Of a DNA stretch of 64,000 bases, positions 16,301-26,985 are shown piece after piece. The stretch spans positions 62,001 to 126,000 of the forward strand of contig JAFEMH010002586.1 of NCBI GenBank assembly GCA_022495995.1, given 5' to 3'. The translations under genes and the position numbers were made by a program. The first letter of the stretch is position 1; the number at the start of each line of letters is the position of its first letter. Under the pieces are notes generated by a model. It worked only from the letters and a program-made list of their open reading frames with translations. It was not told where the DNA came from and did not search any database. The DNA comes from Adenophora triphylla var. japonica. Taxonomy: Eukaryota > Streptophyta > Magnoliopsida > Asterales > Campanulaceae.

Positions 16301-16924
16301 ATTATTTATGATCCAATTGAGAAACTTTGATTGTTTCTACTAATTCCCGCCTTTTGACCATGACTTAGTGAGATGACGATTTCAGATAATGTCCTTTCAG
16401 CCACGTGTCACTTCCCGATTGATGGATAGGGGTGGTTTGTCAGAGTTTGACGTGTTGTCACCTCAAAATCCGCGCCTTAATTATTTATTTTCAATAATGG
16501 AGGGAAATTCAATTTTTGGACATCATTTAATACATTTTGAAAACCTCCCCAAAGCCTTTTCGTCTTCTTTGGTTAAAGTCATTCTCGTTTCTCCCATTTT
16601 CACTTTGTTACTCAAACTCGATTCTTCCTTTCCTCCTCCGGCGAAAACAACTTTGTTTCAGGCGTGGTCTTTGTTGCTCTGTCCAAATTCCGGTTAGCTT
16701 TCGTTGTTTTCAAGCTCTCCCAGGTTTTCCGTTCACTAAGCTACCCTTTTCAAGCTTGTTTAGGTATCGTTGAGGGTTTCTCCAACCTTTGAAGTTTTCG
16801 GCCAAATTCTTCAAGCCTTCATCGTTTTCTGCAATTTCCCAGGTAAAGCTTTTTCAATCCTTCAAGTTTTTTTCCAGTTTTAGTTCAATTCTCGCATAAT
16901 TTTATGGCTAGAACCACTACAAGA

Positions 16925-17360
16925 ATCAGGGTTTTTAGCCACCGTCGTCGAACCGTGGTAAATAGAGAAAAAACCGTGGCTAATAGTATTAACCACGGTT
17001 TTGTCACGTTTTTACGTCCGAGGCTTTTGTTTGCGTCGCTTATACTGTTCTACGTTTTCTAAACCGTGACAAATAGTATTTGCTACGGTTATGGTCACGG
17101 TTAAAAATCGTAGCACAATAAGTGAGATATATGTTATTTTTTTATTTGTCACGGTTGTTGTGACATTTTCTAAACCGTGACAAATAGTATTTTTTATTTG
17201 TCACAGTTATTGTCACATTTTAAAAACGGTACAATTTTTAATACTTGTGACAATTTGGAACCGTCACAAAAGTTTTGTGCGACATATAAATCATTATTTG
17301 TATTGGTAATTAACGTGACAAATGATACCAAAATGTGTGTTTTTCATATTTGTAACACAA
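16925..17360. repeat. Left subterminal repeats of the CACTA element
   Basis: The motif AACCGTGACAAATAGTATT and its inverse AATACTATTTGTCACGGTT-like forms recur at least six times (for example about 17060, 17100, 17150, 17172 and 17200). Such short subterminal repeats are the transposase-binding region in CACTA elements. The same motif is present at 22950-23070 on the right side. Confidence 0.8.
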
Positions 17361-17807
17361 TTCAAAACTGTGATATATAGATGTGTTTTAATTATAAAAC
17401 CTAGTATACTATATATTCATTGTAATACATTTATTAGCAATAAAAGATTTAAATGATCATTTTAACCGTAATGCATAAATTTCCATAAAAATCCACACAA
17501 AAATCCTAAATAATTCATTCTAGTAAGTCAAATCTAACAACTATTTATAAAGCATTTGCTACTATTAAGCATTTGTCTGAAGTAAAACTTGTACAAAAGT
17601 ATCATGACCATAATCTAGTCTAAAACATCAAAGTTTGAAGTTGAAGTTGATGTTGAAGTTGAAGATCAAAGAGACATCATCAAGGCTCCAATCCTGTCAT
17701 GCGAATACAGAAAAACAAATCTTCATAAGTGAATGAATATCGTTGACAATTGAAAACATAAACAAAATCACGAGTACTTCATATTTTAGATTTAAACAAT
17801 GACTTAC

Positions 17808-18764
17808 AACATCAACCCGCATGTCAGATAGTACAGACTTCAGCTGTTCGGCAACAAAATCCTCTGGCACAACATGCACTCCCTAACAACAACCAAAACA
17901 CAGTCAACTATGAACATTCCACCTCCCTTTTGCTTTAAAAACAAACAAACAAACAAAAATTCATTTTGAAATTTTCGACTCAAAGAGTCACTGTTTGAAA
18001 GTTTTTGCCAATAAATTCTATGAGTTCCAATATTCACTCTTACCAAATCAAAACTATAACTTAGTTCTTATTTTTCAATGTGAAGGGAACTTGTGGGAAG
18101 TTTTTTGTAACCCGTAAAATATTTTTCAGCTTAGTAACATGGACTCATCGAGTAAAGAAATAAAGTAAATAGAGCAGCAAACCGCGTTAGTCCAGAAATT
18201 CAGAAAATATGTAGTTCTAGCTAAATGGAATTTGAGATCAAACCTGAACCCCAACAAGAAAGTTCCGAGCCGTAACAAAGAAGCTGATCACGGTGGAACA
18301 ATACACTCCCGAGCAAGACAAGCCTTGAGGTCAGCTTGAATTCCGGCACCAGCTCCAGAATCGGAGCCGACAACAGTCAAAACGTGTGGAATTTTAGGCT
18401 TAGATGAAGCATCTGTCACAGTTAAACCCCTATCTCCTTGTATTGCCTTGAGAGTTAAACTCTTGAATTGATGAAACCCTTTTCTGGAAACTTGGTTTGT
18501 GCTCAATGATGAACAATTCTAAGAAGCGAAATTCAAATCAAAGTCAAAACCCATGAATAAATGTACATCAGAAATGAAAATAATTACTAATATCAATGTG
18601 GGTTATCAAGGAAAATGACCAATTGGTAAAGTAAAGGCTGAAAATTGTGTATTGGTTAAACTGAATATCGAATTGGTGGGGAATTGTACCTTCTGATTAA
18701 GAACTGGGAACGAGAAGGAAATGGAGTGGAGATGCGAAGAGTGGCAGAAGAAGCCCATGCCCAT
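17808..18764 (-). pseudogene. TH1: Captured TH1-like fragment (HMP-P kinase / thiamine-phosphate synthase), 5' exons
   Basis: Three minus-strand exons with GT-AG borders: 18764-18690 (ATG, Ser/His/Phe-rich plastid transit-like start ending VLNQK), about 18523-18244 ([20 protein letters not shown] then ADLKA, the ThiD substrate-binding start), and 17882-17808 (GVHVVPEDFVAEQLKSVLSD). In plants TH1 is a bifunctional plastid enzyme of thiamine synthesis. Only the N-terminal part of the kinase half is here. A one-base loss near 18290 shifts the frame where relatives read AARGVYCST, and the residues that follow diverge. It is a gene fragment carried by the transposon, not a working gene. Confidence 0.88.
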
Positions 18765-18995
18765 GCGGGTTGATGTTGTAAGTCATTCCTATTCTTGAAA
18801 TTGATAGCAGAAATTAATGGAAGCTAGAATTAACTTGCTGGTGTGTTTTAACCATTCTATACTCTCTTCAGAAATCTTTCCATGATTTTATCACCAATTG
18901 AACTCGGAAAATTCTATACCGTAAATGTCAAATATTAAACCTCACTTCTATGCCTAGAACTCTAATGGGTGTTTCGTAGATAAAAAACCAACAAT

Positions 18996-19272
18996 TAGTT
19001 ACTTACCATGCTTGTTATCTAAGAACAATGATCTAGATAGGTTGTGAAAGAAACTGAATGAGTGAATTAAAAAAAAAAAGGCAACTGACATTCATAGTAC
19101 ATCTAGATAGGTTGAACAATGTCAGGTCATTAATGTCAAATGGTTTGAATGCACTCGCCCAATTTCTTTACACTACTGAACTTTTCATGGCACTTATAAA
19201 AACTCATTTTCTTAGTTCACCAGCCACGATTAGTTACTTACCATGCTTGTTATCTAAGAACAATGATCTACA
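18996..19272. repeat. Short direct repeat, about 38 bp, inside the CACTA element
   Basis: The phrase containing TAGTTACTTACCATGCTTGT and continuing to AACAATGATCTA occurs at 18996-19034 and again at 19231-19270, with the shorter phrase ATCTAGATAGGTTG also duplicated nearby (19030 and 19101). This looks like a local duplication of about 235 bp spacing. No coding meaning was found. Confidence 0.75.
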
Positions 19273-19486
19273 CAAATTGATAAAAAGGATAAATAATAAC
19301 AGATGAAAAATAACTTATCTTTCCTCTCTATATAAAGGCAATCAGTACTTATGAAGGTGCTCAACTGAGCTGGCAAAAAGTGAATGCTATACTACCATAC
19401 ATTCTCCGATCCATTGGAAGGATCATAAGATATTTATGCATCTTACTTCAAGTGTAAGGGATATTGAACAAAAACAACAAGATTAG

Positions 19487-19745
19487 TACTTCCTCCATCC
19501 CACTTGAAAATGTGCGGTTTGACCAAACATGCAAATTAAGGAAAGTGTTTGACAATTGATTTATTCTCTAAATTTCCAGCCAAAACATTTGAATTCAAAC
19601 AATGAGGCAACATTTGTATTTAAATAGGCGGGAAATGAAGGGTAGTACAATCAATTGATTGAAAAAGGACCAAAAGGGAAGTTACTCTTTTAATGGGATG
19701 GCCCAAGACGGAATACACCCCTCTTCATTTAGGACACAAGGAGTA
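19487..19745. mobile_element. Stowaway-like MITE
   Basis: The left end TACTTCCTCCATCCCACTTG and the right end, inverted, TACTCCTTGTGTCCTAAATG resemble the CTCCCTCCGTCCC Stowaway terminus. TA flanks each side, which is the target site of Tc1/mariner MITEs. It is about 259 bp with no coding capacity. It lies between the TH1 and Nudix fragments, so it entered one of them or the transposon interior. Confidence 0.6.
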
Positions 19746-19864
19746 TTACAAAATAGGTTCAAGAAATAGCCAAGGTTTTAATCACTTAGTTATAAAATCC
19801 GATCTAAGGATATCTCATATCTGACCAACAACCATATATTTCCAACGTAAATCAAAAAAGGTAC

Positions 19865-20040
19865 CTGCTCCCTCCACTTGTATAATGATGCTCTAAGTGA
19901 AGTAGCAAAGACATTAGTATCCATGTGCTCTTTCATGTCCACAGTAACTCCTCCATATTCATCTTCAGAGGCACTGAGCACAAAGAACCTAACTACGCTT
20001 GCAGGAATTGAGGAACTTTCATCTGTTGACATGAATCTTT
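19865..20040 (-). pseudogene. Captured Nudix hydrolase fragment (NUDT8-like pre-Nudix exon)
   Basis: One minus-strand exon reads DEYGGVTVDMKEHMD then FATSLRASLYKWREQ and ends at a GT donor (19864-19863). This matches the N-terminal pre-Nudix region of the plant NUDT2/7/8 family, which precedes a segment on GIWIKLPI. The catalytic Nudix box exon is not present, so the piece has no enzyme function. It has the same orientation as the TH1 and release-factor pieces. The exon start is uncertain. Confidence 0.7.
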
Positions 20041-20518
20041 TATGGAATGGACTTACAACTTTATCCTAGAACCTGAAAGAAAACAAAACCCTAAGTCCTA
20101 CAACGTAATTTGTTCAACCTAACATACACTAATTTGTTCAACATAACAATTCCAGAAAAACTTTTGTAGTTTCTAAGCTCATCTGGACTATAACAGCCAT
20201 CAAAATGCTTTGTTTGATTGTACAAGGTAAAAGAGCAATACAACAACTACTGCAGCAGTAATCAAATGTTCACGGTAGACAGCACATGGACACCTAAATG
20301 ACATGAACAATAGGTCATTGTTTGTTTATTTTATAGCAAAATAGTTGCAGTAAGGCTTTTCAGACAGAGATGGACAGGATAAAGTACAAAGAGGTGTGAA
20401 CTGACGTCGCATTCATCATCAAATAAAGTAACCCCCAAGCACTAATTCCATTTACTTCAAAGATGAATAAAGCATCATAGAAACTTGTGTAAACATGTAA
20501 CTAAAACAGTCTGTGTCC

Positions 20519-21787
20519 TCACAGTTTAGCCCGTAATAATTGAAGGGCACGAATTTTGTTTTTAAGTTCACTCCTTTCTTCAGAGCAAAAGATTCTGATT
20601 CCCGTTGGCTTATGGAAAAGGTCAGTAGCTGTTTCAACCTTGTTGACATTCTGACCTGCAGAATGTACATTATGCTTGATAGATGGTATACATAATATAT
20701 CTAAAAGAGAGTAGAAGAAAGCCAATAATGCTGGAGGACTAGTTGATGGTCAATTAAAAATTTGCTGATATATACCTCCAGCACCACCAGACCTTGCAAT
20801 TGTCATTTCGATATCCTTTGGATCAATTACCACATCAACTTCATCAGCCTGAATTCAATTTAGTATAAACAGAAAAACCAAAATATAAAATAAAAATCTC
20901 ATAACTATTATTTAAGAAAAATATATCTGCATCTGAGAAAAACGACATGCTCATATGTACATAGTCTAGACGTCATAGAGAATTGAGAATTCTCAATTCT
21001 TTAAATTTCAATTTCAAGAATAGGAATGATGTGGATATAAATAGAGTATTTTGCAATATTCCAACATCACAGATGACCCGGATCATCATTAAACAATACA
21101 TGTACTGTTTCAAGAATTCAAAAATTGTACCTAGTTGCTAAGGTACTAAAGTGAATATCTAATGGTAAAGATATGATAAGAAAAGGGTCGAGGTCCGCTA
21201 CCAAGACAAAGATTTACCTTTAATATCTTTAGTTGTTATTTTGTACAATCATGGAAGTATAAGATTTTATATGCAAAACCATTTCTGATAAAGGTTACAA
21301 TATGTAAGAATACTACTAAGTAGTAACGATCATCATGATAGCAAGAAATGATGCATTATGCAATCGTAGTATTTCAAAATAACTTAACCATGTCCAAGCA
21401 GATTCGTTGAACTAAATATATCCTCCTCTTTTATTAGTGCACTGAAACATTTTCCATTGACACTTCTACAATCACATCAAACACACTTACTTCAGGTATG
21501 ATAGCCACAGTGGCCGTAGATGTGTGAACACGACCTTGGGTTTCAGTTTGAGGGACGAGCTGGACTCTATGGACGCCTGACTCATACTTCAGCTTGCTGT
21601 AGACACTCTTTCCTTTGACTTCCATCACATATGTCTTGTATCCTCCTTTTTCAGCCTTAAGGGAAAATATAAGGAAAATTTCATGCAAAAGAAAACTCCA
21701 ACTAGGACAAATGTTATAAATTACCTCAGAACATGACACTGGGGTGCACTTTAATGAGTTGCGTTCACTGTACCTCTGATACATATG
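20519..21787 (-). pseudogene. Captured plastid peptide chain release factor 1 fragment
   Basis: Minus-strand exons: about 21787-21727 ([12 protein letters not shown]...PVSCSE), 21656-21491 ([20 protein letters not shown] then [11 protein letters not shown] and [15 protein letters not shown]), 20848-20776 (ADEVDVVIDPKDIEM then RSGGAG) and 20655-20519 ([20 protein letters not shown] to LLRAKL, then TGA). The GGQ motif, which triggers peptidyl-tRNA hydrolysis in the ribosome, is split by the last intron and preserved. The C-terminal part is missing and the frame stops after RAKL, where relatives continue. The similarity is to the prfA/chloroplast RF1 family. It is a fragment inside the transposon. 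Confidence 0.88.
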
Positions 21788-22479
21788 AACCTATAGGATG
21801 TTAAATAGTGAGCTTCAGAAAGTGACTCAGAGTGTGCCATTATTCAATAGTATGGCGATATGGCCATGGCATTGATGACTTTAAAAAGATTCTCTACAGA
21901 GACAAAACGATTCAAAGGCAAATGTTAATTCATGTTAACAAACTTGAGACATAATTGATATAAATGTGATCCTTTAAAGCATCTTAGCAAAAAAAAAAAA
22001 AAATTGTCAATAATGAAAAGAACTAACAAGTGATTATGAAGATAAGAATTAAAAAGTAGCAATCAAGTCAAGTAGTGTATATCCATACATCAGGATGTCC
22101 CCTGGTTTGTGCTTCCTAAGAGGATGAATCAACTAATCATTATGCAAGTATTGATATTGATAATGGGTGATATCCTACCTCTAAGGGCAGTATCAATCAC
22201 TTTGATGGCAATAGTCATCAATGGCCAGCAGTCCAAGCAAACATCTGCTCCTGAACAACAATATCTGACAAATACATAAATCACCCAAAAGCTAAATATG
22301 ACTCAAGAATCCAAATCAAGAAGCAGACTCATAAATCTCAACCTACAAAGTTAAAAATTAGATATAAATTACATCTATGAATCTAATAATATCAAAAACC
22401 ACAGATCATCCACAATCTTTAGATAAATCATAATATCATCCATGGGGACAAATTAATGAAACATCATTAACAAAGAACA

Positions 22480-23094
22480 CTTATCTCCCTCTCTCTGAAG
22501 GGAAGAGCTTACCAATGCCCGTATCAACAGGTATCAACCGGAGTATCAACACCGCTTCCATATTATAATTGAAAAGCAAAAAGGATATTAAGAACTGTGA
22601 ATTACCTTCCAGCAAGATTTCTAGGGTTTGGGTTTGAAGGTTTGCGATGAAGGTTTCGTTGTTGAAGTAACTACGCCAGCCAATGCGCCAATACACGATA
22701 CGAAGTGGAAACAGGAGGAATCGGAATCTTCCGATTTGGATTTGGATTTAGATTGAGAGGGATTTGGTTTGAGAGGGAATTTGTGGAGGGAATTCGGAAT
22801 TTTGGGAGGGGAATTTGGGGTTTTGGACGTGGTTTGGAGTGAAGAAAGAATTCGGAATTTTTGGGAGGGTAATTTTGACCGTGATTTAGATTCAAGATAC
22901 GCTGCTGCTAGAGTGTTGACGTAAAAATTAAAATTAAAACAATTGTTAACGGGTAAACCACGGTTAATTAATAAACCGGTGCAAATAATGATTAATTGCT
23001 ACGTTTTACAAAAGCGTGGTTTATAGAAAATTATTTGTCACGTTTAACGGACCGTGACAAATAAAATGTGACAAAAACACCTTTTTCTTGTAGT
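22480..23094. other. Right interior and subterminal region of the CACTA element
   Basis: A minus-strand Asn/Pro-rich open frame (22895-22671) could be the transit-peptide exon of the captured release-factor gene, but I cannot confirm it. From 22920 to 23094 the sequence is the inverted form of the left subterminal repeats (ACCGTGACAAATAAAATGTG, then the terminal CTTGTAGTG). Confidence 0.5.
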
Positions 23095-23658
23095 GAACTA
23101 AATCATTTGCTAGAACAACTAGGTTTGGCAAAAATAGGAAACGTGGTGGGTTTTGTAGGGTTGATAGAGGGGTTTGGGCCAGAATTCCTTGCCAGGAACT
23201 CAACACTATGCTTATCAGGCATGGTGCTGATGTCGCCGTTTTGGATGCCTTAGAAATTAGGGTCCTCCATTTTTGCACAAATTAGTTCTCATGAAAACCT
23301 TCTTCACCACTTGGGAACTTTATTCACATATTTGGGAGTTCTACCGCCTTCTTTTTTATTCTGATTTCTCATATACTGACTTTCTCGCTGTCCTTGATTA
23401 ACGTAGTCGTCGCTTCTATAAACATGCTCTCTCTACCTCCAGTGAACTAGGCGACATGTCTTCCTCAAGCTCTTCATCAAGTCAAAACATTTCTGATACC
23501 TTGGAATAAGTACCCCAATCCGGACTGCTCTCCATCCATGCATACGGAAAAAAACCAAGGGCGAACTTCCAGAGGCCATAACTCTTTCATACGAACTCCG
23601 ATTGAGACGTGCCATATATGGTTGGAAATATCTCGAAGAGAACTAGATTGCAATGATA

Positions 23659-23807
23659 TCCGCGCGGAACACTTTACATAACAAACACGTCCGCGCGGAC
23701 CACTTTGCACCCAGACATCATAATTGCAAAATCCTCTTAAAGTCCACGATATTTCCTTAAATCCAGGAAAACCAAAAATTTGGTTTGCCCAGAAAAATCC
23801 GCGCGGA
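23659..23807. promoter_or_regulatory. CpG dyad TCCGCGCGGA, three copies in LTR A
   Basis: Copies lie at 23659-23668, 23690-23699 and 23798-23807. The last is centred 28.5 bp before the TATA box at 23831. LTRs B, D and E have a different dyad at the same place. Confidence 0.7.
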
Positions 23808-23830
23808 CCATTTTGCAATTTTTCCAAGGA

Positions 23831-23839
23831 TATAAATAG
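23831..23839 (+). promoter_or_regulatory. TATA box of LTR A
   Basis: TATAAATAG followed by AGGGCTCCCCCTC, the same context as in LTR B (36212). Confidence 0.75.
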
Positions 23840-24039
23840 AGGGCTCCCCCTCTCATTTTCTTCACACCTCCCTTCTCTCCTCTCTCCCCCTTGCCATATG
23901 GCAGCCCCTCTCAGCCCTTAGAGGCAATCCCGGTTCCTTTCGGTTCCTTCCGGGGCCTTCTTAGCCCTTTCGAGGCACTCTGAAGCCCCGTTGAGCGCTC
24001 CTGAGCCACCCCGAGGTGCTCTCAAGGCATCCCGAAGCC

Positions 24040-24420
24040 TTGTCGGTTCATCCCGAGGCATTCCGGTCCATCCCGAGGCATTTCGGTCCATCCCGAGGCA
24101 TCCCGGTCCATCCCGAAGCCCTGCCGGACAATCCCGAGGCATCCCGAAGCAAGCCGGAGCTCTGCCCGAGTACAACCAACAATCCCGAGGCACGCCGGAG
24201 CTCTGCCCGAGTACAACCAACAATCCCGATGCACGTCGGAGCTCTGCCCGAGTATAACCAACAATCCCGAGGCACGCTAAAACTCTGCCCGAGCACAACC
24301 AACAATCCCGACGCACGCCGGAACTCTGCCCAAGTATAACCAACAATCCCGAGGCACACCGGAGTTCTGCCCGAGGACACACCTAGCACTCTCGAGGCAC
24401 GCCAAAGCTCTGTCCGCAGA
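24040..24420. repeat. Tandem repeats of about 41 bp in LTR A
   Basis: The unit contains GAGCTCTGCCCGAGTACAAC and then CAATCCCGAGGCACGC. About six copies run from about 24145 to 24410, preceded by shorter CATCCCGAGGCAT-type units. Related units occur in LTR B (36480-36690). Overlapping ORFs on both strands here are repeat artefacts. Confidence 0.85.
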
Positions 24421-24883
24421 CACCGGCACATCCCGAAGCAGTCCTGGTCCGTCCCAAAGCACTATTCAAACTCAAACACTAATTCCAAGAGGAAGATAGA
24501 CACGAACCAACATTGGTAAGTCCTCCTTCCAGTACTATTTCAATTCATTTAAATACATAGCATACAATGTAGACATCATATTCAACATGTATTTTTAAAA
24601 GCACATACACACACAAAAAAAACTTTTAAAGAAAGTGGGGTATTGAATGACTCGTGTATACGAGGCGACTCGAGTGAGCTCTGCTATTCTCTTCCCGAGG
24701 CGTAACCTAACCTCCGAACTCAAAATATCATCACACAACAACCTTTTTTTTAAACAAAGTCTTTTTTCAATGTTTTCGGCTATATAAAAATGGCGTGGCG
24801 ACTCTCCAAAAAATGCAGCGACACCTCCCGACTCAAACCGCGAGATGTCGGGGCCCGCGCAGCCGGATCCGGGTAATTTCAGT

Positions 24884-24902
24884 TGGCGACTCCGCTGGGG
24901 AC
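24884..24902 (+). other. Primer-binding site of element II
   Basis: TGGCGACTCCGCTGGGGAC lies two bases after the LTR end. The same sequence follows LTRs E and F. The start TGG fits pairing with a tRNA CCA end. The tRNA is not assigned. Confidence 0.75.
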
Positions 24903-25039
24903 GCTTTGTTTTAAAAACTTTTAAACAATCTTTTTTTTAAAACAATGATGAGGGTCAAACTTTGATTTTACCCCTTCTTTAACTATTGTGTGTGTTTGCA
25001 TGTGCTTACTTTTATATCAAAAAAAAAAAAAATACAATT

Positions 25040-25972
25040 GCTTCGTGCTAAAGCAAGTGGTCCAGGGGCTAATCGAAGAGGGAAAGTTGGAACGCCCCCG
25101 TGGCCCCAACACCATTGGAAATCCATTCCCCCGAAACGACAAGGTGAACACGAGACGAAACTTCAGGCGAGAGTAGGCCTCCTGCAATCTCCGAAACCGT
25201 CAACATGCTATCCCGCTACGACTGGGAGCGCGAAACCAGAGTCAAAAGGTCCCGTGACTGGGAATCCAGACAAGAATGCCCAAGGGCAAGCGTCTCCCTA
25301 CGATCTCTGCCACGTTCAAGACACACCAATGGATGGATCGAGCGCTCCCCGGAGGAGACTGAATCGAATGGCAGCACCGGAGGCGGTCTAGCTTTCACCG
25401 ACGCAGACTTGCCGATATATGAGAATAGACACAACGAGGCCCTCCTCATCCTCATAAACATAGAGATGTTCTACCTCCCGAACGTCTTGATCGATAACGG
25501 CTCTGCAGTCAACATCATTGCCTTGAGTACACTGAAACGCCTCCGCGTCGATCGCTCCCTGATGAGACCTTCGCCCTGGATAATCCGAGCTTACGACTCC
25601 ACTCCATGCCCTGTCGTAGGAGTAATCAATCTGAGGATCCAATTCGACGCACAATTGGAGTCGATAGAGTTCCAAGTCTTGGAAATAAAACCAACCTTCT
25701 CCGCCCTGCTGGGACGACCTTGGCTGCACCAGATGAAAGCAGTATCATCTACACTTCACTAATGCGTGAAATTCATCAACGCCAATGGAAACCTCGAGGT
25801 GATCCGCGGAAGCAGCACGATGGCAAGCGCTTGGCCAGCAAGCTACAACCCATAAGAAGGTCCCGACATGACCGAATACTCCTCTGCAGTTGAGTCTCCA
25901 CCCCTGTCCCGCTACGAAGTGGATCCCTACATACACGCTCTAAGCTGCGATGAGTTAGAAATCGAAAGAGCT
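25040..25972 (+). pseudogene. gag tail and retropepsin of element II
   Basis: 25040-25176 encodes the stretch after a gag zinc knuckle (GLIEEGKLERPRGPNTIGNP). The protease frame 25205-25762 has LIDNGSAVNII as a degenerate DTG/DNGS motif, then IIRAYDSTPCPVVG and LLGRPWLHQ, typical of Tat and Athila proteases. A TAA at 25760-25762 interrupts a frame that otherwise continues (CVKFINANGNLEVIRGSSTM) to about 25970. The gag tail and protease lie in different frames, so at least one indel separates them. Confidence 0.75.
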
Positions 25973-25973
25973 C

Positions 25974-26980
25974 ATGGGCCAAGACGACAACTCTGAAATA
26001 TGCGACTGCGAAGAATACCTGAAAGAGGATCAAGAGATGGACGCCCAGATGGAGCTTGACCGAGGAGTAGACCCGTACTTCGCCGAAAACCCTCTTGAAA
26101 ACTGGCTCATCACCGACCCGCTGGTGCAGGACAACCCTCTTTCCGACACGCTCGAATCTCACGGGGACAGCCATCACAGCATAGTCCTATTCAACGTTCA
26201 GGTATCTGACCTGGAAGAACAGTGGCGCAACCTCCTTCAAAGCCTAATCAAGGAAGGAGAGATAGCATGCCCCCTCGATTCAGACATCGTAAATATCTTC
26301 CAAGCAAGGATCCCAGATAAGGAAGCAGATTCTATGAAAATAATCAACATTAGCAAGAATCAACTCCGAATCAGCGAATTCTTCGCCCTCCTGGAAGAAG
26401 CTCTCAACAACTTCTACCATCAAGGTCCCCTACGGCCTGGCAGCAACACCAATGGAGGGACATCATCAAAGGAGCAACCAAAAACCTCAGCAATCTGGTT
26501 CGAAGTTGAACCACAGGCAAGCAATCCTCCGGGATCCGTATCAACTGAAGAATGGCCACCAAAGCCATCGCCACCCTTTCTTGACCTACAGCCCGCAAAG
26601 AGTAATGAAGCCTGGTCCAATCCCTCGTCACCTAGAGTCTAGCTTCGAGTCATGTTGTCTAGGAATTCACGTCGTTTGAGTCATCTGACAGCTCTACGCC
26701 CGAAGATAGTGAGTCCATGATCAAAAATGTATCTTCTCTACGCTTTCAATAAAAGTTTCGACCTTTCAACTAACACACAAACAGTTAATAACAATTCATC
26801 TAACAAAGAAGAAGACACATTAATTGAACGAATGCATTAAACAAACATTTAAGCATGTTGTCAAACGAGAGAAAAAACCGGGCCCAAGCTGCCGAGAAGG
26901 TTTTAATCATGATAGATTTGGAGAACTGCTGAAGAGCCAAAGAGACGCAAATCGGAAGCCTCCTCACCAACGTTTCATGT
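25974..26980 (+). pseudogene. pol linker of element II, ending at an RT/RNase H deletion
   Basis: 222 open codons, acidic, with no catalytic motif. This is the protease-RT linker of Tat pol. From about 26790 to 26975 the DNA matches the minus-strand linker of element III (40700-40850; residues like ETQIGSLFT) but has several stops and shifts. Directly after this the sequence jumps to the integrase N-terminus, so RT and both RNase H domains are gone. Confidence 0.6.
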
Positions 26981-26985
26981 AAACA

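Larger units (their letters stand above)
16915..23095. mobile_element. Pack-CACTA: CACTA (En/Spm) element with captured fragments of three host genes
   Basis: The left end CACTACAAGAATCAGGG and the right end, read inward on the other strand, CACTACAAGAAAAAGG share the CACTACAAGAA terminus. Both sides have the 3-bp target duplication AAC (16912-16914 and 23096-23098), as known for CACTA elements. Subterminal DNA carries repeated ACCGTGACAAATA. No transposase is visible, so it is non-autonomous. The interior has intron-containing pieces of a TH1-like kinase gene, a Nudix hydrolase gene and a plastid release-factor gene, all on the minus strand, plus a small MITE. Total length is 6181 bp. Confidence 0.9.
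16904..23285 (+). pseudogene. Small unidentified ORF split by the CACTA insertion after codon 4
   Basis: An ATG at 16904 follows a T/C-rich, leader-like stretch (16550-16900). After three codons and two bases the CACTA element begins. The frame resumes directly after the duplicated AAC at 23096-23098 and stays open about 60 codons to TAG at 23283-23285. The N-terminus (MART, then Lys/Arg-rich) is basic. I do not recognise the protein. It might belong to a host gene or an older element. Only the insertion and the continuity of frame are seen directly. Confidence 0.5.
23502..24881 (+). repeat. LTR A, 5' LTR of element II
   Basis: The end is firm: TAATTTCA at 24874-24881, followed after two bases by the primer-binding site. 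The start is inferred from the shared AAGTACCCCAATC phrase (23508-23519), so it could shift by a few bases. A TATA box is at 23831-23839. Three copies of the dyad TCCGCGCGGA lie upstream. Tandem repeats lie at 24040-24420, a U5 hairpin arm pair at 24669/24699, and a decoy primer-site motif TGGCGACTC at 24796-24804. Length is about 1380 bp. Confidence 0.75.

Noticed and set aside
23918..24462. Several ORFs of 60-150 codons on both strands in LTR A
   Set aside because: They translate the 41-bp LTR repeats; the same occurs in LTR B at 36241-36754.
25388..25936. Minus-strand ORFs opposite the protease of element II
   Set aside because: Shadows of the plus-strand pol frame with no domain.
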